Shown: positions 47,892 through 58,200 of the stretch, piece by piece
How positions within the stretch are numbered: the first letter of the stretch is position 1
Layout of the letters: every line of letters starts with the position of its first letter
NCBI RefSeq assembly: GCF_023091745.1
Contig: NW_026292684.1
Location: 1 to 64,000 of the forward strand
From: Budorcas taxicolor
Lineage: Eukaryota; Chordata; Mammalia; Artiodactyla; Bovidae
Direction of reading: 5' to 3'
Length of the DNA stretch: 64,000 nt
Position numbers and translations under genes: made by a program
Notes under the pieces: generated by a model
Databases searched by the model: none
Seen by the model: only the letters and a program-made list of their open reading frames with translations
Told to the model about the DNA's origin: nothing

Positions 47892-50800
47892 ATGAGGGAT
47901 CCTTTCCCTGCTTCATCGGGAAAGAGTTCCCGGGGTTCCCGTCGCATCTCTAGAGGAGGCCCTCTCAACAGAACGGCGAGAGGAACTCCAGGGTCGTGCC
48001 ACCATTCCAAGAGTCCCCCAGATGTCTCAGTCCATTCCAGAGGAACCTCTTTTCCCTTCACCGGCTCGTCTTTCACGCCGAGGATCGACTCACACCAAGG
48101 TGGCACGTGGCACAGCCCTGTGGGAAAGCCTCGTGGGAAAGCCTCGAGGGACAGCCTCGAGGGAAAGCCACAGATCCCTTGATCCACGTGAGAGGAAGCG
48201 TGACACCACTGCTGCAGCTCGGGAGTTAAGCGAAAGTGCATGCCCCTAATCGAGACGAGGCCTGACTCCCCTGGCTAGACTCAAAAGCACCCCAAGATCC
48301 TTGGCAACACTGGAGAGGAAACCTCAGGTTCCAGCCCCGACTCCACACAAGGACTGAGGCCGCGGCATGGACGGGAGAGGAATCCCGAGAGGTCCCCTAG
48401 CAGTTCGCATGTGGACTGGCCTGTCCTGAGGCGACCAGAGCGGGTCACTGAGGTCCCCGTCGTAACTCGAGAAGACCTGCCGCAACTCGAGAAAATCCAG
48501 GAGGTTCTCCCCTCCAGGCGAGATGAGGCCCATTTCCGCTGAGGCGTCTCGAGGCAGATCACACCTCTCCCCTGGAACTTCGAAAGGGTCCTTCACACCC
48601 TTGGTGCAAATCAAGAAGTTCCCCGACCTAGCCGTCTCCACTCGAGAGGAATCACGAGGGTCCCGCCCACATCCAGAGGGGCCCCGTTTCCGCCTGGTAG
48701 CTCGAGATGAGGGATCCTTTCCCTTATTGCTCGGGAAAGAGTTCCCGGCGTTCCCGTCGCATCTCAAGAGGAGGCCCTCTCAACAGAACGGCGAGAGGAA
48801 CTCCAGGGTCGTGCCACCATTCCAAGAGACCCCCAGATGTCTCAGTCCATTCCAGAGGAACCTCTTTTCCCTTCACCGGCTCGTCTTTCACGCCGAGGAT
48901 CGACTCACACCAAGGTGGCACGTGGCACAGCCCTGTGGGAAAGCCTCGTGGGAAAGCCTCGAGGGACAGCCTCGAGGGAAACCACAGATCCCTTGATCCA
49001 CGTGACAGGAAGCGTGACACTACTGCTGCAGCTCGGGAGTTAAGCGCACGTGCATGCCCCCACTCGAGACGAGGCCTGACTCCCCTGGGGAGACTCAGAA
49101 GCACCCGAAGATCCATGGCAACACTGGAGAGGAATCCTCAGGTTCCGGCCCCGACTCCACACAAGGTCTTAGGCCCCGGCATGGACGGGAGAGGAATCCC
49201 GAGATGGCCCCTAGCAACTCGCACCGGGACTGGCCTTTCCTGAGGCCACCAGAGCGGATCCCTGAGGTCCCCGTCGTAACTCGAGAAGACCTGCCGCAAC
49301 TCGAGAAAATCCAGGAGGTTCTCCCCTCCAGGCGAGATGAGGCCCATTTCCGCTGAGGCGTCTCGAGGCGGATCACACCTCACCTCTGGAACTTCGAAAG
49401 GGTCCTTCACACCCTTGGTGCAAATCAAGAAGTTCCCCGACCTAGCCGTCTCCACTCGAGAGGAAACTCGCGGGTCCCGCCCCCATCCAACGGAGCCCCG
49501 TTTCCGCCTCGTAGCTCGAGATGAGGGATCCTTTCCCTGCTTCGTCGGGAAAGATTTCCCGGCGTTCCCGTCGCATCTCAAAGGAGGCCCTCTCAACAGG
49601 AACGGCGAGAGGAACTCAAGGGTCGTGCCACCATTCCAAGAGTCCCCCAGATGTCTCAGTCCATTCCAGAGGAACCTCTTTTCCCTTCCCCGGCTCGTCT
49701 TTCACACCGAGGATCGACTCCCAACAAGGTGGCACGTGGCACAGCCCTGTGGGAAAGCCTCGTGGGAAAGCCTCGAGGGACAGCCTCGAGGGAAAGCCAC
49801 AGATCCCTTGATCCACGTGACAGGAAGCGTGACACCACTGCTGCAGCTCGGGAGTTAAGCGAAAGTGCATGCCCCCAATCGAGACGAGGCCTGACTCCCC
49901 TGGGGAGACTCAAAAGCACCCCAAGATCCTTGGCAACACTGGAGAGGAAACCTCAGGTTCCAGCCCCGACTCCACACAAGGACTGAGGCCGCGGCATGGA
50001 CGGGAGAGGAATCCCGAGAGGTCCCCTAGCAGTTCGCATGTGGACTGGCCTGTCCTGAGGCGACCAGAGCGGGTCACTGAGGTCCCCGTCGTAACTCGAG
50101 AAGACCTGCCGCAACTCGAGAAAATCCAGGAGGTTCTCCCCTCCAGGCGAGATGAGGCCCATTTCCGCTGAGGCGTCTCGAGGCAGATCACACCTCTCCC
50201 CTGGAACTTCGAAAGGGTCCTTCACACCCTTGGTGCAAATCAAGAAGTTCCCCGACATAGCCGTCTCCACTCGAGAGGAATCACGAGGGTCCCGCCCACA
50301 TCCAGAGGAGCCCCGTTTCCGCCTGGTAGCTCGAGATGAGGGATCCTTTCCCTTATTGCTCGGGAAAGAGTTCCCGGCGTTCCCGTCGCATCTCAAGAGG
50401 AGGCCCTCTCAACAGAACGGCGAGAGGAACTCCAGGGTCGTGCCACCATTCCAAGAGACCCCCAGATGTCTCAGTCCATTCCAGAGGAACCTCTTTTCCC
50501 TTCACCGGCTCGTCTTTCACGCCGAGGATCGACTCACACCAAGGTGGCACGTGGCACAGCCCTGTGGGAAAGCCTCGTGGGAAAGCCTCCAGGGACAGCC
50601 TCGAGGGAAAGCCACAGATCCCTTGATCCACGTGACAGGAAGCGTGACACTACTGCTGCAGCTCGGGAGTTAAGCGCACGTGCATGCCCCCACTCGAGAC
50701 GAGGCCTGACTCCCCTGGGGAGACTCAGAAGCACCCGAAGATCCATGGCAACACTGGAGAGGAATCCTCAGGTTCCGGCCCCGACTCCACACAAGGTCTT

Positions 50801-53269
50801 AGGCCCCGGCATGGACAGGAGAGGAATCCCGAGATGGCCCCTAGCAACTCGCACCGGGACTGGCCTTTCCTGAGGCCACCAGAGCGGATCCCTGAGGTCC
50901 CCGTCGTAACTCGAGAAGACCTGCCGCAACTCGAGAAAATCCAGGAGGTTCTCCCCTCCAGGCGAGATGAGGCCCATTTCCGCTGAGGCGTCTCGAGGCG
51001 GATCACACCTCACCTCTGGAACTTCGAAAGGGTCCTTCACACCCTTGGTGCAAATCAAGAAGTTCCCCGACATACCCGTCTCCACTCGAGAGGAAACACG
51101 CGGGTCCCGCCCCCATCCAACGGAGCCCCGTTTCCGCCTCGTAGCTCGAGATGAGGGATCCTTTCCCTGCTTCGTCGGGAAAGATTTCCCGGCGTTCCCG
51201 TCGCATCTCAAAGGAGGCCCTCTCAACAGGAATGGCGAGAGGAACTCCAGGGTCGTGCCACCATTCCAAGAGTCCCCCAGATGTCTCAGTCCATTCCAGA
51301 GGAACCTCTTTTCCCTTCCCCGGCTCGTCTTTCACACCGAGGATCGACTCCCAACAAGGTGGCACGTGGCACAGCCCTGTGGGAAAGCCTCGTGGGAAAG
51401 CCTCGAGGGACAGCCTCGAGGGAAAGCCACAGATCCCTTGATCCACGTGACAGGAAGCGTGACACTACTGCTGCAGCAAGGGAGGAAAGCGAACGTGCAT
51501 GCCCCCACTCGAGACGAGGCCTGACTCCCCTGGGGAGACTCAGAAGCACCCCAAGATCCATGGCAACACTAGAGAGGAATCCTCAGGTTCCGGCCCCGAC
51601 CCCACACAAGGACTGAGGCCGCGGCATGGACGGGAGAGGAATCCCGAGAGGTCCCCTAGCAGCTCGCATGGGGACTGGCCTTTCCTGAGGCCACCAGAGC
51701 GGGTCCCTGAGGTCCCCGTCGTAACTCGAGAAGACCTGCCACAGCTCGAGAAAATCGAGGAGATTCTCCCCTCCAGGGAGATGAGGCCCTTTTCCGCTGA
51801 GGCATCTCGAGGCAGATCACACCTCACCTCTGGAACTTCGAAAGGGTCCTTCACACCCTTGGTGCAAATCAAGAAGTTCCCCGACATACCCGTCTCCACT
51901 CGAGAGGAAACACGAGCGTCCCGCCCACATCCAGAGGAGCCCCGTTTCCGCCTGGTAGCTCGAGATGAGGGATCCTTTCCCTCCTTCATCGGGAAAGAGT
52001 TCCCGGCGTTCCCGTCTCATCTCTAGAGGAGGCCCTCTCAACAGAACGGCGAGAGGAACTCCAGGGTCGTGCCACCATTCCAAGAGTCCCCCAGATGTCT
52101 CAGTCCATTCCAGAGGAACCTCTTTTCCCTTCACCGGCTCGTCTTTCACGCCGAGGATCGACTCACAACAAGGTGGCACGTGGCACAGCCCTGTGGGAAA
52201 GCCTCGTGGGAAAGCCTCGAGGGACAGCCTCGAGGGAAAGCCACAGATCCCTTGATCCACGTGACAGGAAGCGTGACACCACTGCTGCAGCTCGGGAGTT
52301 AAGCGAAAGTGCATGCCCCCAATGGAGACGAGGCCTGACTCCACTGGGGAGACTCAAAAGCACCCCAAGATCCTTGGCAACACTGGAGAGGAAAGCTCAG
52401 GTTCCAGCCCCGACTCCACACAAGGACTGAGGCCGCGGCATGTACGGGAGAGGAATCCCGAGAGGTCCCCTAGCAGTTCGCATGTGGACTGGCCTGTCCT
52501 GAGGCGACCAGAGCGGGTCACTGAGGTCCCCGTCGTAACTCGAGAAGACCTGCCGCAACTCGAGAAAATCCAGGAGGTTCTCCCCTCCAGGCGAGATGAG
52601 GCCCATTTCCGCTGAGGCGTCTCGAGGCGGATCACACCTCACCTCTGGAACTTCGAAAGGGTCCTTCACACCCTTGGTGCAAATCAAGAAGTTCCCCGCC
52701 ATACCCGTCTCCACTCGAGAGGAAACACGAGGGTCACGCCCACATCCAGAGGAGCCCCGTTTCCGCCTCGTAGCTCGAGATGAGGGATCCTTTCCCTGCT
52801 TGCTCGGGAAAGAGTTCCCGGTGTTCCCGTCGCATCTCTAGAGGAGGCCCTCTCAACAGGAACGGCGAGAGGAACTCCAGGGTCGTGCCACCATTCCAAG
52901 AGACCCCCAGATGTCTCAGTCCATTCCAGAGGAACCTCTTTTCCCTTCACCGGCTCGTCTTTCACGCCGAGGATCGACTCACACCAAGGTGGCACGTGGC
53001 ACAGCCCTGTGGGAAAGCCTCGTGGGAAAGCCTCGAGGGACAGCCTCGAGGGAAAGCCACAGATCCCTTGATCCACGTGACAGGAAGCGTGACACTACTG
53101 CTGCAGCTCGGGAGTTAAGCGCACGTGCATGCCCCCACTCGAGACGAGGCCTGACTCCCCTGGGGAGACTCAGAAGCACCCGAAGATCCATGGCAACACT
53201 GGAGAGGAATCCTCAGGTTCCGGCCCCGACTCCACACAAGGTCTTAGGCCCCGGCATGGACGGGAGAGG
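47324..53269 (+). repeat. 12-monomer-offset duplication, downstream copy of 37545-43490
   Basis: This is a near-identical copy with the same order d-tail, a, b/c, d/a, b/c, d, a, c. Private differences include CCCCTAATCGAG (48244) with GGCTAGACTC (48273), a CCTAGCCG patch at 49441, CAAGGGTCG at 49617, GCGAACG at 51490, CGTCTCATC at 52014 and CACAACAAGG at 52166. It is the youngest large rearrangement visible in the window. Confidence 0.85.
47892..51964 (+). repeat. HOR unit 8: pentamer a-(b/c)-(d/a)-(b/c)-d
   Basis: Landmarks are 47892, 48707, 49521, 50336 and 51151, 4073 bp, the same length as unit 5 at 38113. It lies inside the 9779-bp duplication and is therefore copied, not independently formed. 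Confidence 0.75.
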
Positions 53270-54410
53270 AATCCCGAGAGGTCCCCTAGCAGTTCGCATG
53301 TGGACTGGCCTGTCCTGAGGCGACCAGAGCGGGTCACTGAGGTCCCCGTCGTAACTCGAGAAGACCTGCCGCAACTCGAGAAAATCCAGGAGGTTCTCCC
53401 CTCCAGGCGAGATGAGGCCCATTTCCGCTGAGGCGTCTCGAGGCAGATCACACCTCTCCCCTGGAACTTCGAAAGGGTCCTTCACACCCTTGCTGCAAAT
53501 CAAGAAGTTCCCCGACATACCCGTCTCCACTCGAGAGGAAACACGAGGGTCCCGCCCACATCCAGAGGAGCCCCGTTTCCGCCTGGTAGCTCGAGATGAG
53601 GGATCCTTTCCCTTATTGCTCGGGAAAGAGTTCCCGGCGTTCCCGTCGCATCTCAAGAGGAGGCCCTCTCAACAGAACGGCGAGAGGAACTCCAGGGTCG
53701 TGCCACCATTCCAAGAGTCCCCCAGATGTCTCACTCCATTCCAGAGGAACCTCTTTTCCCTTCACCGGCTCGTCTTTCACGCTGAAGATCGACTCACACC
53801 AAGGTGGCACGGGGCACAGCCCTGTGGGAAAGCCTCTTGGGAAAGCCTCGAGGGACAGCCTCGAGGGAAAGCCACAGATCCCTTGATCCAGGTGACAGGA
53901 AGCGTGACACTACTGCTGCAGCTCGGGAGGTAAGTGCACGTGCATACCCCCACTCGAGACGAGGCCTGACTCCCCTGGGGAGACTCAGAAGCACCCCAAG
54001 ATCCATGGCAACACTGGAGAGGAATCCTCAGGTTCCGGCCCCGACTCCACACAAGGTTTTAGGCCCCGGCATGGACGGGAGAGGAATCCCGAGATGGCCC
54101 CTAGCAACTCACACCGGGACTGGCCTTTCCTGAGGCCACCAGAGCGGGTCCCTGAGGTCCCCGTCGTAACTCGAGAAGACCTGCCGCAACTCGAGAAAAT
54201 CCAGGAGGTACTCCCCTCCAGGCGAGATGAGGCCAATTTCCGCTGAGGCGTCTCGAGGCGGATCACACCTCACCTCTGGAACTTCGAAAGGGTCCTTCAC
54301 ACCCTTGGTGCAAATCAAGAAGTTCCCCGCCATACCCGTCTCCACTCGAGAGGAAACACGAGGGTCCCGCCCACATCCAGAGGAGCCCCGTTTCCGCCTC
54401 GTAGCTCGAG
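51965..54410 (+). repeat. HOR unit 9: a-c-b, junction of two HOR lineages
   Basis: Landmarks are 51965 (a), 52780 (c) and 53596 (b). Up to about 53270 it follows unit 6. Then GAGAGGTCCCCTAGCAGTTCG appears where unit 6 has GAGATGGCCCC. From here to about 54300 it follows the 29.6 kb and 28.4-29.1 kb b-type lineage (TCTCACTCC at 53729, CACGGGGCAC at 53808, GGTTTTAGGC at 54055). The block order a-c-b is therefore made of two lineages joined within monomer 52780-53595. Confidence 0.7.
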
Positions 54411-55225
54411 ATGAGGGATCCTTTCCCTGCTTGCTCGGGAAAGAGTTCCCGGTGTTCCCGTCGCATCTCAAGAGGAGGCCCTCTCAACAGGAACGGCGAG
54501 AGGAACTCCAGGGTCGTGCCACCATTCCAAGAGTCCCCCAGATGTCTCAGTCCATTCCAGAGGAACCTCTTTTCCCTTCCCCGGCTCGTCTTTCACACCG
54601 AGGATCGACTCCCAACAAGGTGGCACGTGGCACAGCCCTGTGGGAAAGCCTCGTGGGAAAGTCTGGAGGGACAGCCTCGAGGGAAAGCCACAGATCCCTT
54701 GATCCACGTGACAGGAAGCGTGACACCACTGCTGCAGCTCGGGAGTTAAGCGCACGTGCATGCCCCCACTCGAGACGAGGCCTGACTCCCCTGGGGAGAC
54801 TCAGAAGCACCCCAAGATCCATGGCAACACTGGAGAGGAAACCTCAGGTTCCGGCCCCGACTCCACACAAGGACTGAGGCCGCGGCATGGAAGGGAGAGG
54901 AATCCCGAGAGGTCCCCTAGCAACTCGCATGTGGACTGGCCTGTCCTGAGGCGACGAGAGCGGGTCCCTGAGGTCCCCATCGTACTCGAGAAGACCTGCC
55001 GCCACTCGAGAAAATCCAGGAGGTTCTCCCCTCCAGGCGAGATGAGGCCCATTTCCACTGAGGCGTCTCGAGGCTGATCACACCTCACTACTGGAACTTA
55101 GATAGGGTCCTTCACACCCTTGGTGCAAATCAAGAAGTTCCCCGACATACCCGTCTCCACTCGAGAGGAAACACGTGGGTCCCGCCCACATCCAGAGGAG
55201 TCCCGTTTCCGCCTGGTAGCTCGAG
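54411..55225 (+). repeat. Hybrid monomer c/d at the end of the HOR domain
   Basis: The left part is type c (CGCCATACCC at 54329, CTTGCTCGGG with GGTGTTCCCG). From about 54580 it is type d (TTCCCCGGCTCG, CACACCGAGG, CCCAACAAGG), followed by an a-like GAGTTAAGCGCACG. It is the last monomer with clear tetramer markers before the less ordered domain IV. Confidence 0.7.
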
Positions 55226-58200
55226 ATGAGGGATCCTTTCCCTGCTTCATCGGGAAAGAGTTCCCGGCGTTCCCGTCGCATCTCAAGAGGAGGCCCTCTC
55301 AACAGGAACGGCGAGAGGAACTCCAGGGTCGTGCCACCATTCCAAGAGTCCCCCAGATGTCTCAGTCCATTCCAGAGGAAACTCTTTTCCCTTCACCGGC
55401 TCGTCTTTCACGCCGAGGATCGACTCACACCAAGGTGGCACGTGGCACAGCCCTGTGGGAAAGCCTCGTGGGAAAGCCTCGAGGGACAGCCTCGAGGGAA
55501 AGCCACAGATCCCTTGATCCACGTGGCAGGAAGCGTGACACTACTGCTGCAGCTCGGGAGGAAAGCGCACGTGCATGCCCCCACTCGAGACGAGGCCTGA
55601 CTCCCCTGGGGAGATTCAGAAGCACCCCAAGATCAATGGCAACACTAGATAGGAATTCTCAGGTTCCGGCCCCGACTCCACACAAGGACTGAGGCCCCGT
55701 CATGGACGGGAGAGGAATCCCGAGAGGTCCCCTAGCAACTCGCACGGGGACTGGCCTTTCCTGAGGCCACCAGAGCGGTTCCCTGAGGTCCCCGTCGTAA
55801 CTCGAGAAGACCTGCCGCAACTCGAGAAAATCCAGGAGGTTCTCCCCTCCAGGCAAGATGAGGCCCATTTCCAGAGAGGCGTCTCGAGGCTGATCACACC
55901 TCACCTCTGGAACTTCGAAAGGGTCCTTGACACCCTTGGTGCGAGTCAAGAAGTTCCCCGACATATCCGTCTCCACTCGAGAGGAAACACGAGGGTCCCG
56001 CCCACATCCAGAGGAGCCCCGTTTCCGCCTGGTAGCTCGAGATGAGGGATCCTTTCCCTGCTTGCTCGGGAAAGAGTTCCCGGCGTTCCCGTCGCATCTC
56101 AAGAGGAGGCCCTCTCAACAGGAACGGCGATTGGAACTCCAGGGTCGTGCCACCATTCCAAGAGTCCCCCAGATGTCTCAGTCCATGCCAGAGGAACGTC
56201 TTTTCCCTTCACCGGCTCGTCTTTCACGCCGAGGATCGACTCACACCAAGGTGGCACGTGGCACAGCCCTGTGGGAAAGCCTCGTGGGAAAGCGTCGAGG
56301 TACAGCCTCGAGGGAAATCCACAGATCCCTTGATCCACGTGACAGGAAGCGTGACACTACTGCTGCAGCTCGGGAGGTAAGCGCACGTGCATGCCCCCAC
56401 TCGAGACGAGGCCTGACTCCCCTGGGGAGACTCAGAAGCACCCCAAGATTCATGGCAACATTGGAGAGGAATCCTCAGGTTCCAGCCCCGACTCCACACA
56501 AGGTCTTAGGCCCCGGCATGGACGGGAGAGGAATCCCGAGATGGCCCCTAGCAACTCGCACGGGGACTGGCCTTTCCTGAGGCCACCAGAGCGGATCCCT
56601 GAGGTCCCCGTCGTAACTCGAGAAGACCTGCCGCAACTCGAGAAAGTCCAGGAGGTTCTCCCCTCCAGGCGAGATGAGGCCCATTTCCGCTGAGGCCTCT
56701 AGAGGCGGATCACATCTCACCTCTGGAACTTTGAAAGGGTCCTTCACACCCTTGGCGCAAATCAAGAAGTTCCCCGACATACCCGTCTCCACTCGAGAGG
56801 AAACACGCGGGTCCCGCCCCCATCCAAAGGAGCCCCGTTTCCGCCTCGTAGCTCGAGATGAGGGATCCTTTCCCTGCTACGTCGGGAAAGATTTCCCGGC
56901 GTTCCCGTCGCATCTCAAAGGAGGCCCTCTCAACAGGAACGGCGAGAGGAACTCCAGGGTCGTGCCACCATTCCAAGAGTCCCCCAGATGTCTCAGTCCA
57001 TTCCAGAGGAACCTCTTTTCCCTTCACCGGCTCGTCTTTCACGCCGAGGATCGACTCCCAACAAGGTGGCACGTGGCACAGCCCTGTGGGAAAGCCTCGT
57101 GGGAAAGCCTCGAGCGAAAGCCTCGAGAGAAACCACAAATCCCTTGATCCACGTGACAGGAAGCGTGACACTGCTGCTGCAGTTCGGGAGGAAAGCGCAC
57201 GTGCATGCCCCCACTCGAGACGAGGCCTGACTCCCCTGGGGAGACTCAGAAGCACCCCAAGATCCATGGCAACACTGGGGAGGAATTCCCAGGTTCCGGC
57301 CCCGAATCCACACAAGGACTGAGGCCCCGGCATGGACGGGAGAGGAATCCCGAGAGGTCCCCTAGCAGCTCGCATGGGGACTGGCCTTTCCTGAGGCCAC
57401 CAGAGCGGGTCCCTGAGGTCCCCGTCGTAACTCGAGAAGACCTGCCGCAACTCGAGAAAATCCAGGAGGTTCTCCCCTCCAGGCGAGATGAGGCCCATTT
57501 CCGCTGAGGCGTCTCGAGGCTGATCACACCTCACCTCTGGAACTTCGAAAGGGTCCTTCACACCCTTGGTGCAAATCAAGAAGTTCCCCGACATACCCGT
57601 CTCCACTCGAGAGGAATCACGAGGGTCCCGCCCACATCCAGAGGAGCCCCGTTTCCGCCTCGTAGCTCGAGATGAGGGATCCTTTCCCTGCTTCGTCGGG
57701 AAAGAGTTCCCGGCGTTCCCGTCGCATCTCAAGAGGAGGCCCTCTGAACAGGAACGGCGAGAGGAACTCCAGGGTCGTGCCACCATTCCAAGAGTCCCCC
57801 AGATGTCTCAGTCCATTCCAGAGGAACCTCTTTTCCCTTCACCGGCTCGTCTTTCACGCCGAGGATCGACTCACACCAAGGTGGCACGTGGCACAGCCCT
57901 GTGGGAAAGGCTCTCGGGAAAGCCTCGAGGGACAGCCTCGAGGGAAAGCCACAGATCCCTTGATCCACGTGACAGGAAGCGTGACACTACTGCTGCAGCT
58001 CGGGAGGAAAGCGCACGTGCATGCCCCCACTCGAGACGAGGCCTGAATCCCCTGGGGAGACTCAGAAGCACCCCAAGATCCATGGCAACACTGGAGAGGA
58101 ATCCTCAGGTTCCGGCCCCGACTCCACACAAGGTCTTAGGCACCGGCATGGACGGGAGAGGAATCCCGAGATCGCCCCTAGCAACTCGCACGGGGACTGG

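Larger units (their letters stand above)
24286..54410 (+). repeat. Domain III: a-b-c-d tetrameric higher-order repeat and its derivatives
   Basis: Four monomer types recur in order, about 3260 bp per complete set. Type a: CTTCATCGGG, then a GCGAAAGTGCATG tail. Type b: CCCTTATTGCTCGGG and CAACAGAACGGCG. Type c: CGCCATACCCG, CTTGCTCGGG with GGTGTTCCCG, and CGGATCCCTGAGG tail (extra BamHI). Type d: CATCCAACGGAG, GATTTCCCGG, CACACCGAGG and CCCAACAAGG, tail AGCAAGGGAGG. The type order by landmark is: abcd, abc(short)bxd, abcd, a(b/c)d, a(b/c)(d/a)(b/c)d, acd, a(b/c)ee, a(b/c)(d/a)(b/c)d, acb, ending in a c/d hybrid at 54411. Complete tetramers lie at 24286 and 32411. The rest derive from them by loss or fusion. 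Confidence 0.8.

Noticed and set aside
56710..57786. 358-codon open frame on the - strand
   Set aside because: It runs through more than one satellite monomer, and its translation is the same set of peptide segments seen in every unit. It is simply a stretch without frame-breaking indels. No start context, domain or codon signature supports a gene.
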